Assembly: GCA_016742215.1 (NCBI GenBank)
Contig: JACVCC010000002.1
Coordinates: 292,501 to 356,500 of the forward strand
Direction: 5' to 3'
Source of the DNA: Brevundimonas sp.
GTDB taxonomy: Bacteria; Pseudomonadota; Alphaproteobacteria; Caulobacterales; Caulobacteraceae
Length of the DNA: 64,000 bases
A model generated the notes under the pieces. The model was given only the letters and a program-made list of their open reading frames with translations, was not told the origin of the DNA and searched no databases. Positions 10,126-17,287 of the stretch are shown here, piece after piece. Position 1 is the stretch's first letter. Every line of letters begins with the position of its first letter. Made by a program: the position numbers and the translations under genes.

Positions 10126-10995
10126 TCACCAGACCAGATCGAGCGTGGCGTAGCGCGCGTATGTCGTTTCGGCCTTCAGCAGATCGCCCGCGCGGGCGGG
10201 GTCGATGCGGCCGTCCGCGCCGCGGGCCTTGTCGCCGTGGATGCCCTGGGCGATGAACAGGCAGTCGAGGTTCTGCTTGTTGGCGCCCAGCACGTCGGTC
10301 ACCACGCCGTCGCCGATGCAGAGCACGCGCGAGCGATCGACCGGCTTGCCCAGCAGGGCCTTCGCCTCCTTCAGCGCCAGATCGTAGATCGGGGCGAAGG
10401 GCTTGCCGGCCATGGTCACGCGACCGCCGAGGGTCTCGTACAGGTCGGCCAGTGAGCCGCCGCAGTAGATCAGCCTGTCGCCGCGCTGAACGACGCGATC
10501 GGGATTGGCGCAGATCAGTTCCAGATCGCGCGCGGCGCCCTCGGCCAGCCGCTCGCGATAGTCCTCGGGCGTCTCGACGTTGTCGTCGACAGGGCCGGTG
10601 ACCGAGATGAAGGCGGCATCGCCGGCGCCCTTGGCCACTTCGAGCCCCAAGCCGTCGTACAGCGGCCAGTCGCGATCCGGTCCGATGATCCAGGCCGGGC
10701 CCGGCGCCCGCTTCGCCAGTTCGGCGCGGGTTGCGTCCCCCGAGGTGACAAAGGCGCGCCAGCTCTCGCGAGGTACGTTCAGACCGTCCAGCTGGGCCAC
10801 GACGTCGTGCGACGGTCGCGGCGAGTTGGAGATCAGGACCACATGCCCGGCCTCGCGGTTGAAGCGGGCCAGCGCTTCGCAGGCGTCAGGCCAGCTTTCG
10901 CGGCCATTATGGATCACGCCCCAGACGTCGCAGAGCAGGATGTCGTAGTCCCCGGCGATCTCGCCGAGGCCGGAAAGGGCATGGGGGAGGGTCAT
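10126..10995 (-). CDS. HAD superfamily class IIA hydrolase (TIGR01459 type)
   Basis: A 289-residue HAD-IIA phosphatase. Motif I is CDVWGVIHNG at about residues 22-31, with the nucleophile Asp23. SNSPR provides motif II, and the C-terminal GKP...IGDGVVTDVLGA provides motifs III and IV. This subgroup is common in alphaproteobacteria; the substrate is unknown, by homology a sugar phosphate or nucleotide. The frame is open about 70 codons upstream, but conserved sequence begins at this ATG. It lies between the TipF-like gene and the MaoC/ribF pair on the same strand. Confidence 0.87.
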   Translation of the reverse strand: MTLPHALSGLGEIAGDYDILLCDVWGVIHNGRESWPDACEALARFNREAGHVVLISNSPRPSHDVVAQLDGLNVPRESWRAFVTSGDATRAELAKRAPGPAWIIGPDRDWPLYDGLGLEVAKGAGDAAFISVTGPVDDNVETPEDYRERLAEGAARDLELICANPDRVVQRGDRLIYCGGSLADLYETLGGRVTMAGKPFAPIYDLALKEAKALLGKPVDRSRVLCIGDGVVTDVLGANKQNLDCLFIAQGIHGDKARGADGRIDPARAGDLLKAETTYARYATLDLVW

Positions 10996-11033
10996 GCGCT
11001 GGAGATAGCGGGTCGGACCGCGCGAGAGAAGGC

Positions 11034-12302
11034 TTAGCCGAACCGGCGCTTCTGTTCCGCGCTGCGCAGGGTCGAGCGGAGGAAGTCGGCGGGCGGGTCG
11101 GTTTCGGCCAGCACGTCTTCCTTGATCGCGCGCGGCTCGCCGAACAGGTGGCCCTGGCCCATCGAGATGTCTAGTTCGAGGATGTCGACGATCTGGCGCT
11201 CGGTCTCGCACTTCTCGGCGATCAGTTCGATGCCGTAGCGGCGCGTCAGGCCGGCGAAGTCGGCGGCGGAGATGTCGCGCAGCGAGGGCAGGGCCGAGGC
11301 GCCGTCCATGTCGAGCAGTTGTTCGATCAGCAAGTCGGCCGAGACCTTGATGAACTTCACGTCCGAACGCTGCAGGTCGGCGAAGTCGAGATCCAGCGTC
11401 TGGACCTTGTCGATCGAGAAGCGGAAGCCAAGGTCGGCCAGCTTGGCCATGTTGCGGGCCTCTACGGCGCCGCGGGCGTCGAAGGTGGCCTGACCCAGCT
11501 CGAAGATCAGGGCCTGGTTCAGGTCGCGGTTCTCGGACAGGAAGTCGAGGAACTGCGGGAAGAAGGTTTCGTCGCCCAGCGAGGTCAGGGCCACGTTGCA
11601 GAAGACGCCGACCTTGCGGTCCTGACGGGCCAGGCGGCGCACGATCTGGGCGCAGCGGAACAGCAGCAGGTTGTCGATGGCCGGGACCAGACCTTCGCCC
11701 TCGGCGACCGACAGGTATTCGGCGGGCATCATCACCCGGTCGTCGGCGGCGCGCAGACGGGTGAAGCTCTCGTAGAAGATGGTCCGGCGCTGGGGCAGGG
11801 AGACCACCGGCTGCAGGTAGAGGTCGACGCGGTTCTCGGCCAGGGCCTCGTGAATGGTGGCCAGCAGGACGTTCGACTGCTGCTGATGGCGGGCCTCGAA
11901 GGCGCTGGCGGGCGCCGGGCGGCTCATCCGCTCGTCGATCGACTCGCTCATCTGCTGGATCAGGGTTTCCAGCATCCGCACCTCGCCGGTCAGGGCTTCG
12001 GTCGAGGTCAGGGCCCCGCTCTCGATGGCCTGGGCCAGTTCGGTCAGGGCGCCCTGGGTCGACTCCATCGCATCGGCCAGCAGGCGGTGAGCCTCGCGGA
12101 CCTGATCGATCTCCTTCTTGAGCGCGGCGCGCTGGGCGCGGCCGACGATCATGGCGTGGGCGGCGGCCAGAAGGCCGGCCGTGCCGACGCCGGCCGCCAC
12201 GCCTGCTCCGGCGCCCAGACCGGCGCGCCAGATGAAGGCGCCGGCGGTCATCGCCAGGAACAGGTAGCCGAAGAAGAGAAAGCCGTTGGTAAGGGCGCGC
12301 AT
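11034..12302 (-). CDS. tipF: TipF-like EAL domain protein (c-di-GMP receptor for flagellum assembly)
   Basis: A 422-residue protein with two N-terminal transmembrane helices (about 8-24 and 28-52), a coiled coil (about 58-125) and a C-terminal EAL domain (about 145-405). This is the architecture of Caulobacter TipF, which binds cyclic di-GMP and positions the flagellar motor. The EAL signature is altered to ESF at residue 178, and the metal-binding DDFG motif reads DKVQ. QGHLFGEP near the end is retained. These changes argue for nucleotide binding without hydrolysis. The assignment to TipF rests on architecture and degeneracy, not on a database match. Start ATG precedes the first membrane helix. 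Confidence 0.78.
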   Translation of the reverse strand: MRALTNGFLFFGYLFLAMTAGAFIWRAGLGAGAGVAAGVGTAGLLAAAHAMIVGRAQRAALKKEIDQVREAHRLLADAMESTQGALTELAQAIESGALTSTEALTGEVRMLETLIQQMSESIDERMSRPAPASAFEARHQQQSNVLLATIHEALAENRVDLYLQPVVSLPQRRTIFYESFTRLRAADDRVMMPAEYLSVAEGEGLVPAIDNLLLFRCAQIVRRLARQDRKVGVFCNVALTSLGDETFFPQFLDFLSENRDLNQALIFELGQATFDARGAVEARNMAKLADLGFRFSIDKVQTLDLDFADLQRSDVKFIKVSADLLIEQLLDMDGASALPSLRDISAADFAGLTRRYGIELIAEKCETERQIVDILELDISMGQGHLFGEPRAIKEDVLAETDPPADFLRSTLRSAEQKRRFG

Positions 12303-12410
12303 GGAAACGGTTGAACCGCCTTCCCGGATGGAATCGCCCGAGTATCGGGGTATCAGGACAATACGAATAGGGTCTGCAAGCAGATTCCCCCAGCCATTCG
12401 AGGTTAATGC

Positions 12411-13181
12411 ATGGAATTGTTCGATCTGACCGGGAAGGTCGCCGTCATCACCGGCTCCTCGAAGGGCATCGGCAAGGCGATCGCCGAACGGATGGCCGAG
12501 CACGGCGCCCGCGTCGTCATCTCGTCCCGCAAGGCCGGGCCCTGCGATGAGGTTGCGCAGGCGATCAATGCGAAGCACGGCGAAGGCCGCGCCATCGCCG
12601 TTCCGGCCAACATCGCGTCGAAGGAAGAGCTGCAGCGCCTCGTCGACGAGACCAACGCCGCCTTCGGCCAGATCGACATCCTGGTCTGCAACGCCGCGTC
12701 CAATCCCTATGCCGGGCCGATGGGCGGCATCTCGGACGAGCAGTTCGAGAAGATCTTCCACAACAACGTGCTGGCCAACCACTGGCTGATCCAGATGGTC
12801 GCGCCGCAGATGCTGGAGCGGAAGCACGGCGCGATCCTGGTGATTTCCTCGGTCGGCGGTCTGCGCGGCAATGCCCTCATCGGCGCCTACAATGTCTCCA
12901 AGGCCGCGGACATGCAGCTGGTGCGCAATCTGGCGGTGGAGTTCGGATCGTCGAACGTCCGGGTCAACTGCATCGCGCCGGGGCTGATCCAGACCGACTT
13001 CGCCCGCTACCTCTGGGAAAACGAGGAGGTGCTGAAGGTGACGGTCGAGCCGAACCCGATGAAGCGCATCGGCCAGCCGGACGAGATCGCCGGCACGGCC
13101 GTCTATCTGTGCTCGAAGGCCGCGGCCTATGTGACCGGGCAGACCCTGGTCGTCGATGGCGGACTGACGATTGCCTGGTGA
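12411..13181 (+). CDS. Short-chain dehydrogenase/reductase, SDR family
   Basis: A 256-residue Rossmann-fold oxidoreductase. The cofactor motif TGSSKGIG is at residues 14-21, with a basic residue pattern (SSRK) afterwards that favours NADP. CNAAS stands for the NNAG motif, the catalytic Ser is in ISS, and the active Tyr-Lys pair is Y160-N-V-S-K164. The tail shows the usual YVTGQTLVVDGG. The substrate is unknown; the subgroup resembles DHRS4-like reductases. The gene diverges from tipF across 108 bases and is followed 10 bases later by the acyltransferase gene. Confidence 0.9.
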   Translation: MELFDLTGKVAVITGSSKGIGKAIAERMAEHGARVVISSRKAGPCDEVAQAINAKHGEGRAIAVPANIASKEELQRLVDETNAAFGQIDILVCNAASNPYAGPMGGISDEQFEKIFHNNVLANHWLIQMVAPQMLERKHGAILVISSVGGLRGNALIGAYNVSKAADMQLVRNLAVEFGSSNVRVNCIAPGLIQTDFARYLWENEEVLKVTVEPNPMKRIGQPDEIAGTAVYLCSKAAAYVTGQTLVVDGGLTIAW

Positions 13182-13191
13182 CGATCACAGG

Positions 13192-14106
13192 GTGAGCTTC
13201 GGCAAGGATCTCGGCTGGCGGCTGGAAGCGGCCGCCTTCGCCGGGATGACGGCCTTCCTGCGTCTGCTGGGCGTGGAGGGCGCGTCGAACCTCGGCGGCT
13301 GGCTGCTGAAGACCTTGGGGCCCAAGACCGGGACCCATAGAACGGTGACGCGCAACATCCGCATCGCCTTCCCGGATATGCCGGCGGCGGAGCGCGAGGC
13401 GCTGGCTCTGGACGCGTGGGAGCGGGTGGGGCGAACCTTCGCCGAGACCCCGCTGCTGGATCGGATCACTTTGGACAGCGGTCGGGTCGAGGTGGTCGGA
13501 ATGGAGCGGCTGCACGCCATTCGCGACAGCGGCAAGCCGGTGGTGTTCGTCTCGGGCCACATCGCCAATTTCGAGCTGATGGCCGCTGTGATCCTCGCCT
13601 CGGGCGTCCCCTGCCAGATCACCTATCGGGCGGCGAACAACCCCTATGTCGACGAGCAGATTCGCACCGCACGGGCCCGCTATGGCGTGAAGCTGTTCGC
13701 GCCCAAGGGCGGGGACGGCGCGCGTGAACTGCTGGCCGGGATGCAGCGCGGCGAATCCGTCGCCCTGATGAACGACCAGAAATTCTCGGAAGGGCCCGAA
13801 GTGCAGTTCTTCGGACAGCCGGTGAACGCCGCGCCGGGGCCGAGCCGTCTGGCGCTGCGCTTCGGCACGGTGGTCGTGCCGATGTCGGTGGTGCGCCTGC
13901 CGGGCGTGCGCTTCCGGGTGACGGCGCACGAGCCGATCGAACTGACACAGACGGGCGATCGAACGGCCGACATCGCGGCAGGCGTGCAGGCGATCACCGC
14001 CTTCGTCGAGGATCGGGTGCGCGAGCATCCGGCAGACTGGTTCTGGGTCCACAAGCGGTGGCCCGACAAGGTCTATGCGGCGCTGGAGTCCTTGGACCCG
14101 GCCTGA
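13192..14106 (+). CDS. Lysophospholipid/lipid A acyltransferase, LpxL/HtrB type
   Basis: A 304-residue membrane-associated acyltransferase of the LpxL/LpxM family, which adds secondary acyl chains to Kdo2-lipid A. The H-x4-D/E catalytic motif appears as SGHIANFE, and the C-terminal WFWVHKRW is typical. GTG at 13192 starts the conserved part; a TTG seven codons earlier overlaps the SDR gene and has no Shine-Dalgarno. Its last 34 bases overlap the 3' end of the response regulator gene on the other strand. Confidence 0.88.
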   Translation: MSFGKDLGWRLEAAAFAGMTAFLRLLGVEGASNLGGWLLKTLGPKTGTHRTVTRNIRIAFPDMPAAEREALALDAWERVGRTFAETPLLDRITLDSGRVEVVGMERLHAIRDSGKPVVFVSGHIANFELMAAVILASGVPCQITYRAANNPYVDEQIRTARARYGVKLFAPKGGDGARELLAGMQRGESVALMNDQKFSEGPEVQFFGQPVNAAPGPSRLALRFGTVVVPMSVVRLPGVRFRVTAHEPIELTQTGDRTADIAAGVQAITAFVEDRVREHPADWFWVHKRWPDKVYAALESLDPA

Positions 14107-14588
14107 TCGGTCGAGCGACGACGCGGACCCTTGTAGTCTGCGGCCTGCAGGCGACGACGGTCCGGACCGAAATAGCTGTCGGTCTTCACGAAGGGGCGCG
14201 GCTTGAAGATGACGGCCTGGATGCGGCTGAGAATGGTCTTGGCCGTGATCGGCTTGACCACAAACTCGGTCACCCCTGCGTCGCGCGCCTCATAGACGCG
14301 GTTCTTCTCGGAATGGCCGGTCATCATGATGATCGGCAGATAGGGGTCGACGCTGTCCGGGCTGTTGCGCACCAGACGCGTGAACTCGATGCCATCGATC
14401 GGGAACATGTTGAAATCGACGATCGCCAGGTCGACCTGATGATCGCGCAGCATCTTCAGGGCGGCGCCACCGTCCGAGGCTTCCAGAACCTTGGCTATAC
14501 CGGCCGATTGCAGGACGGCGGAGGTGATCGCCCGCATGTGCTGGTTGTCGTCAACCAGAAGGATCTGGAGGGCTGAGAGGGAGGCCAT
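14073..14588 (-). CDS. Single-domain response regulator with basic tail
   Basis: A 171-residue CheY-like receiver: acidic pair DD near residue 13, phosphoacceptor Asp in DLAIVDFNMFP (about residue 58), MMTGHS switch Thr, and conserved Lys in VVKPIT. After the receiver there is an Arg/Lys-rich tail of about 45 residues containing GPDRRR and KGPRRR, without an output domain. Such proteins act by protein-protein contact, for example on motors or phosphorelays. An Arg-rich tail is also reported in Caulobacter CheY-like c-di-GMP effectors (Cle proteins), so that alternative deserves checking. No kinase is adjacent. Confidence 0.85.
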   Translation of the reverse strand: MASLSALQILLVDDNQHMRAITSAVLQSAGIAKVLEASDGGAALKMLRDHQVDLAIVDFNMFPIDGIEFTRLVRNSPDSVDPYLPIIMMTGHSEKNRVYEARDAGVTEFVVKPITAKTILSRIQAVIFKPRPFVKTDSYFGPDRRRLQAADYKGPRRRSTDQAGSKDSSAA

Positions 14589-14715
14589 TGGTAGGGTCGG
14601 AGTCCGGCGTTCGAATCACGAAGGTACGGCTCGACTGACGTCGCGTCCATCGAAGAACAGCGCCACTTTCTGCGCGTAAACGGTTACGCACGCAGAGGTT
14701 TCTCGTAATGCGCGC

Positions 14716-15549
14716 TCAGGTTCGGACCAGCAACGTGGGGTCGAGGTTCCGGTCCCGCCACTTCATCCGCCAGCAGAGATGCGGACCCGTCGCGCGGCCG
14801 GTCATGCCGACCCTTCCGATCAGGTCGCCGCGCATCAGGTCCTGACCTTCACGAACCTCCAGGCGGGACTGATGCAGATAGGCGGTGATCAGGCCCTGGC
14901 CGTGGTCGACCAGAACCAGTCCGCCCTCGAAATGCAGGTCGGGCTGAGCCAGTACGACCCGGCCCGCAGCGGGCGCACGGATCGGCATGCCGGCGGGCAC
15001 GGCGAGGTCGACGCCGTAATGCGGCCGGGCGGGCGTGCCGTTCAGAATGCGTTGTGCCCCCCAGCGGCTCGAGATGCGGAAGCCCTCGACCGGCCAGACG
15101 AAGCCGTCGCGGAAATGATCGGCGTCGATCCGGCTGGCGAACCCTTCGGTCTTCAGGGCCACCTCGCGCTGAATCCGGGCCAGAAGGACGGGGTCGGCGG
15201 GAACTTCGACCGTCGCTGGCGGCAGACCGTTGATGCGGGAGGTAGGGAAGGTCCCCGGTGAGATCTCAAGGGTGCGCCGGGCCGAGCGGCGGCCGTCCTG
15301 CACGCGGATCTCGATACTGCCGGCCGCCTCGCGGTCGAGGCCGACCATGAACAGGCCGGCGGCCGAGGCGGTGGTCAGGCTCTCGCCATCGACGAAGACC
15401 AGCGCGCGCGGCCAGGTCCGGCCGATGATGTGGCCGCCCTGGACGAACCGGCCGGACAGATCGAGGTCGCCTTCGGACTGCGCCAGGACCGGACCGGCGG
15501 CGAGAAGTGCGCCGGCGCCGAGTAGAACAGCACGGCGGTCTGCGGTCAC
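14716..15549 (-). CDS. M23 family (LytM-type) metallopeptidase
   Basis: A 277-residue secreted peptidoglycan endopeptidase or amidase activator. An N-terminal signal peptide with twin Arg (DRRAVLLGAG) ends near residue 23. The C-terminal LytM domain starts with HYGVDLAVPAG (zinc His and Asp) and ends with HLCWRMKW. In that last motif the second His of the usual H-x-H is Cys. The GTG start overlaps the stop of the DUF2093 gene (GTGA), so the two are coupled, and xseA is just upstream. Confidence 0.87.
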   Translation of the reverse strand: MTADRRAVLLGAGALLAAGPVLAQSEGDLDLSGRFVQGGHIIGRTWPRALVFVDGESLTTASAAGLFMVGLDREAAGSIEIRVQDGRRSARRTLEISPGTFPTSRINGLPPATVEVPADPVLLARIQREVALKTEGFASRIDADHFRDGFVWPVEGFRISSRWGAQRILNGTPARPHYGVDLAVPAGMPIRAPAAGRVVLAQPDLHFEGGLVLVDHGQGLITAYLHQSRLEVREGQDLMRGDLIGRVGMTGRATGPHLCWRMKWRDRNLDPTLLVRT

Positions 15550-15746
15550 GGCTGCTGGGCCAGTCGCTGGAAAGCCTCGGCGGGACTGGCATAGGCCTCC
15601 TGCAGACTGGCGGACCAGTAGCGCAGGGTCTCCAGCGGAATCGCCTTGCCGCTGACGGCGCAGGTGACGAAACGGCCCGGCTTCAGCACGGCGTATTCGC
15701 CGTCACCGTAGTGCAGGGCAGCCTGTTCGGGAGCTTCAGTAACCAT
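15546..15746 (-). CDS. DUF2093 family protein
   Basis: A 66-residue protein matching the short alphaproteobacterial DUF2093 family by its core FVTCAVSGKAIPLETLRYWS and QEAYASP. Function is unknown. It lies 48 bases downstream of xseA and overlaps the M23 gene by four bases, a neighbourhood (xseA, DUF2093) that recurs in alphaproteobacteria. Confidence 0.85.
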   Translation of the reverse strand: MVTEAPEQAALHYGDGEYAVLKPGRFVTCAVSGKAIPLETLRYWSASLQEAYASPAEAFQRLAQQP

Positions 15747-15794
15747 GGCCGGAGCCTAGCGTGGCGAGGCGCGGGCCGCCACGGGTTTCCCGCG

Positions 15795-17267
15795 TCAGAA
15801 GAGGTCGCCCTGATCCGGGGTGACGGGCTTCGCGCGGGGAGGCGGTGCAGGCTTCGGGCGAGGCGCAGGCGGCGGGGCGCCTTCGCCGTCGATGCGGGCG
15901 CCCTTCGATCCGTCGGCGAAGACCAGCCGGACGGCCTGACCGTCGTGCAGGGCCGCTGAGGAAGCGATCATGACGCCGTTTTCGCTCTCGACGCGGGCGA
16001 AGCCGGGCTTGGGCCGTTTCGGATCGAGGGTCGCCAGGGCGCGGGACAGGGCGGCGAGGCGCGTCTGGTCGCGATCCAGCTGACGCGGCAGGGTCGGGGA
16101 GAAGCGCGCTGCGACGGCTGACAGACGATCCTGACGGCGCTCCAGTGATCGATCCAGCAGGCCGCGCGACAGGCGGGCCGATAGCGCGGCGTACTGCCGC
16201 TCGTGGACGGCGACGTTGCGATGCAGGGCCGAGCCCAGCTTGCTGCCCGCGAGGTCGAGGCGTTGCTGGGGCAAGGCCAGCAGGTCCTCGGGCCGAGCGG
16301 GCAGGCCGCGGGCGGCGGCGCGCAGGCGGGTGCGGCGATCCTCCAGAATGCGGCCGCCGGCGCGGGCGAGGCGGCGCTCATAGTCGGCGACGGCGTACTG
16401 AAGGTCGGCCAGCACCGGGGTGGCGATCTCTGCGGCGCCGGTGGGCGTGGGCGCGCGACGGTCCGAGACGAAGTCGATCAGGGTGGTGTCGGTCTCGTGT
16501 CCGACGGCTGAGATAATCGGGATGGAGGCGGCGGCGACGGTGCGGGCCAGTCTCTCGTCGTTGAAGCACCAGAGGTCCTCGACCGACCCGCCGCCGCGCG
16601 CGACGATCAGCAGGTCGGGGCGAGGAACCGATGCGTCAGGCGGCAGGGAGTCGAAGCCGCGGATGGCATTGGCGACCTGTCCAGAGGCGGCCTCGCCCTG
16701 CACGATCACCGGCCAGACAATGACGCGGCACGGCCAGCGCTCGGCGATGCGGTGCAGGATGTCCCGGATGACCGCGCCGGTGGGGCTGGTGATCACGCCG
16801 ATGGTGCCCGGGAAGGTCGGAATGGGCTTTTTGCGCGACGGCTCGAACAGGCCCTCGCCCGCCAGCTTGGCCTTCAGCCGCTCCAGCTGGGCCAGCAGGG
16901 CGCCGGCGCCGGCGGCCTCCATCGTCTCAATGACGATCTGATATGAGGATCGGGCCGGATAGCTGGTGATCTTGCCGGTGACGATGACCTCAAGGCCGCT
17001 CTCGGGACGGACGCCCAGTCCGCGCACGGAGCCCTTCCAGACCACGCCGTCGATGGCGGCCTTGTCGTCTTTCAGAGTCAGATAGACATGGCCCGAGGCG
17101 TGGTGGTTCACCTTCGAGATCTCGCCGCGCAGCCGGACATGGCCGAAGCGATCCTCGAGCGTCCGCTTCAGGGCGAACGACAGCTCGGTGATCGACAGCG
17201 GCGGGTTGTTGTCCCGGGGCGGAGGCGGCGCTTCGGCCGGCCCCTCGAAGACGTAGTCATCGCTCAT
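15795..17267 (-). CDS. xseA: Exodeoxyribonuclease VII large subunit
   Basis: A 490-residue nuclease subunit that, with XseB, degrades single-stranded DNA. The N-terminal OB fold ([15 protein letters not shown], then [19 protein letters not shown]) is followed by the catalytic domain with [26 protein letters not shown] and SAVGHETD. A long helical region and a Pro-rich C-terminal tail complete it. xseB is not in the window. It is 20 bases downstream of a TonB-dependent receptor gene on the same strand. Confidence 0.96.
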   Translation of the reverse strand: MSDDYVFEGPAEAPPPPRDNNPPLSITELSFALKRTLEDRFGHVRLRGEISKVNHHASGHVYLTLKDDKAAIDGVVWKGSVRGLGVRPESGLEVIVTGKITSYPARSSYQIVIETMEAAGAGALLAQLERLKAKLAGEGLFEPSRKKPIPTFPGTIGVITSPTGAVIRDILHRIAERWPCRVIVWPVIVQGEAASGQVANAIRGFDSLPPDASVPRPDLLIVARGGGSVEDLWCFNDERLARTVAAASIPIISAVGHETDTTLIDFVSDRRAPTPTGAAEIATPVLADLQYAVADYERRLARAGGRILEDRRTRLRAAARGLPARPEDLLALPQQRLDLAGSKLGSALHRNVAVHERQYAALSARLSRGLLDRSLERRQDRLSAVAARFSPTLPRQLDRDQTRLAALSRALATLDPKRPKPGFARVESENGVMIASSAALHDGQAVRLVFADGSKGARIDGEGAPPPAPRPKPAPPPRAKPVTPDQGDLF

Positions 17268-17287
17268 GGGGCCAGCCTAGACGGAGA

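Noticed and set aside
13171..13191. TTG start for the LpxL-type gene
   Set aside because: It lies inside the end of the SDR gene without a Shine-Dalgarno; the GTG at 13192 fits the conserved N-terminus.
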